A stretch of DNA of 6,171 nucleotides from Spirochaetaceae bacterium (GTDB lineage: Bacteria > Spirochaetota > Spirochaetia > Treponematales > Breznakiellaceae). The stretch is taken from positions 1-6,171 of the forward strand of contig JAITNZ010000223.1 of assembly GCA_031290205.1 (NCBI GenBank), in the 5' to 3' direction. The notes under the pieces were generated by a model, which did not search any database, was not told the DNA's origin, and worked only from the letters and a program-made list of their open reading frames with translations. The position numbers and the translations under genes are program-made. This document shows positions 6,000-6,171 of this stretch, piece by piece (positions within the stretch are counted from its first letter, which is position 1; each line of letters starts with the position of its first letter).

Positions 6000-6007
6000 G
6001 CCGATAA
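6000..6007 (+). promoter_or_regulatory. GCCGATAA, identical to the sigma-28 (FliA) -10 consensus
   Basis: The octamer matches the consensus -10 element of flagellar sigma-28 promoters at all eight positions and recurs at 6124-6131 in the second repeat copy. A -35 like TAAAGTTT at the usual 11-base spacing is not present: the bases there are GATACAAT, a poor match, and the closest TTAAGTT lies only five bases upstream. It is therefore a partial promoter match that may be chance. Confidence 0.18.
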
Positions 6008-6040
6008 AATGGGATTTCAATACGGAGCGCACGCCTCGTG

Positions 6041-6055
6041 TCGGATTGCAACCGA
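6041..6055. other. Near-perfect dyad TCGG-A-TTGCAA-CCGA
   Basis: TCGG at 6041-6044 mirrors CCGA at 6052-6055 around the self-complementary TTGCAA at 6046-6051, with one extra A breaking perfect symmetry. It resembles an operator-type dyad or a small hairpin. In copy 2 the window ends after its first seven bases, so conservation cannot be judged. Confidence 0.3.
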
Positions 6056-6171
6056 TTTAGCCGGGGGGGCGTTAAGGGGCGATGCGCAGCATCGAGAATT
6101 TTGAGATACAATTAAGTTACACTGCCGATAAAATGGGATTTCAATACGGAGCGCGCGCCTCGTGTCGGATT

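Larger units (their letters stand above)
5752..6171. other. Non-coding 3' region with repeats; no supported gene
   Basis: About 420 bases follow radA. After the stop-codon hairpin comes an AT-rich part with an imperfect palindrome at 5798-5827 (TATCA and TGATA arms around TTCC-ATAA-GGAA), then a GC-richer part at about 5870-5945, then the 124-bp direct repeats. A minus-strand frame at 5878-6111 is open, but it crosses both repeat copies in different frames because 124 is not a multiple of three, and its peptide looks like no protein I know. I see no tRNA or rRNA. Confidence 0.6.
5946..6171. repeat. 124-bp direct repeat, first copy complete, second cut by window end
   Basis: Bases 5946-6047 match 6070-6171 at 101 of 102 positions; the one difference is A at 6031 versus G at 6155. 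The copies are offset by 124 bp. Similarity extends upstream imperfectly: TTAGTCGGGGGTGGGGCG before copy 1 and TTTAGCCGGGGGGGCG before copy 2, so the unit probably starts near the TTAG. Within the unit are a perfect short hairpin, an AT-rich segment, GCCGATAA, and a dyad that is fully visible only after copy 1. The array may continue beyond the window. The unit is too long and too uniform, and lacks spacers, for a CRISPR. Confidence 0.95.

Noticed and set aside
5878..6111. Minus-strand 77-residue frame in the 3' repeats
   Set aside because: The two repeat copies are read in different frames, so there is no protein-level conservation, and no motif is visible.
5946..6171. Terminal inverted repeats or insertion-sequence end
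   Set aside because: The copies are direct, not inverted, and no transposase coding sequence is present in the window.

Overview
The window holds five co-directional (+ strand) genes packed as one probable operon, flanked and interrupted by repeat-rich non-coding DNA. Composition is moderately GC-rich. A DUF4912 protein with a SAP/Rho-N-like N-terminus, an HD-GYP-type protein, a lipoprotein with a relaxed lipobox and RadA together suggest a bacterium of the Spirochaetota, most likely a Treponema relative. This is inferred from protein character, not from a database match.

Layout: 1-217 is non-coding and carries a roughly 10-bp-periodic CGAAT motif array facing an opposite-orientation TTCGT array. 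218-1432 encodes a class I/II PLP-dependent aminotransferase. 1432-1721 is a tandem array of four 72/73-bp units that fills the gap between the aminotransferase stop codon and the start codon of the next gene. 1722-2462 encodes the DUF4912 protein; 2473-3243 a predicted lipoprotein of unknown function; 3243-4352 an HD-GYP-family protein with several substituted active-site positions; 4357-5751 the DNA repair ATPase RadA. From 5752 to the window end there is no convincing gene. That stretch contains a hairpin at the radA stop and nearly two copies of a 124-bp direct repeat that runs off the window edge.

How the parts fit: the genes from DUF4912 to radA are separated by 10 bp, a 1-bp stop/start overlap, and 4 bp, and Shine-Dalgarno sequences are weak or absent, so translational coupling is likely. 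The aminotransferase stop is also fused to an ATG (TAATG), but that ATG belongs to the first repeat unit, not to a full gene. Each unit opens a 12-codon mini-ORF whose start resembles that of the DUF4912 gene. The array therefore looks like repeated duplication of a translation-start region inside an operon. It is the most unusual structure here. The 124-bp repeat at the 3' end is the second. The five genes themselves belong to recognisable families or types, except for the lipoprotein.
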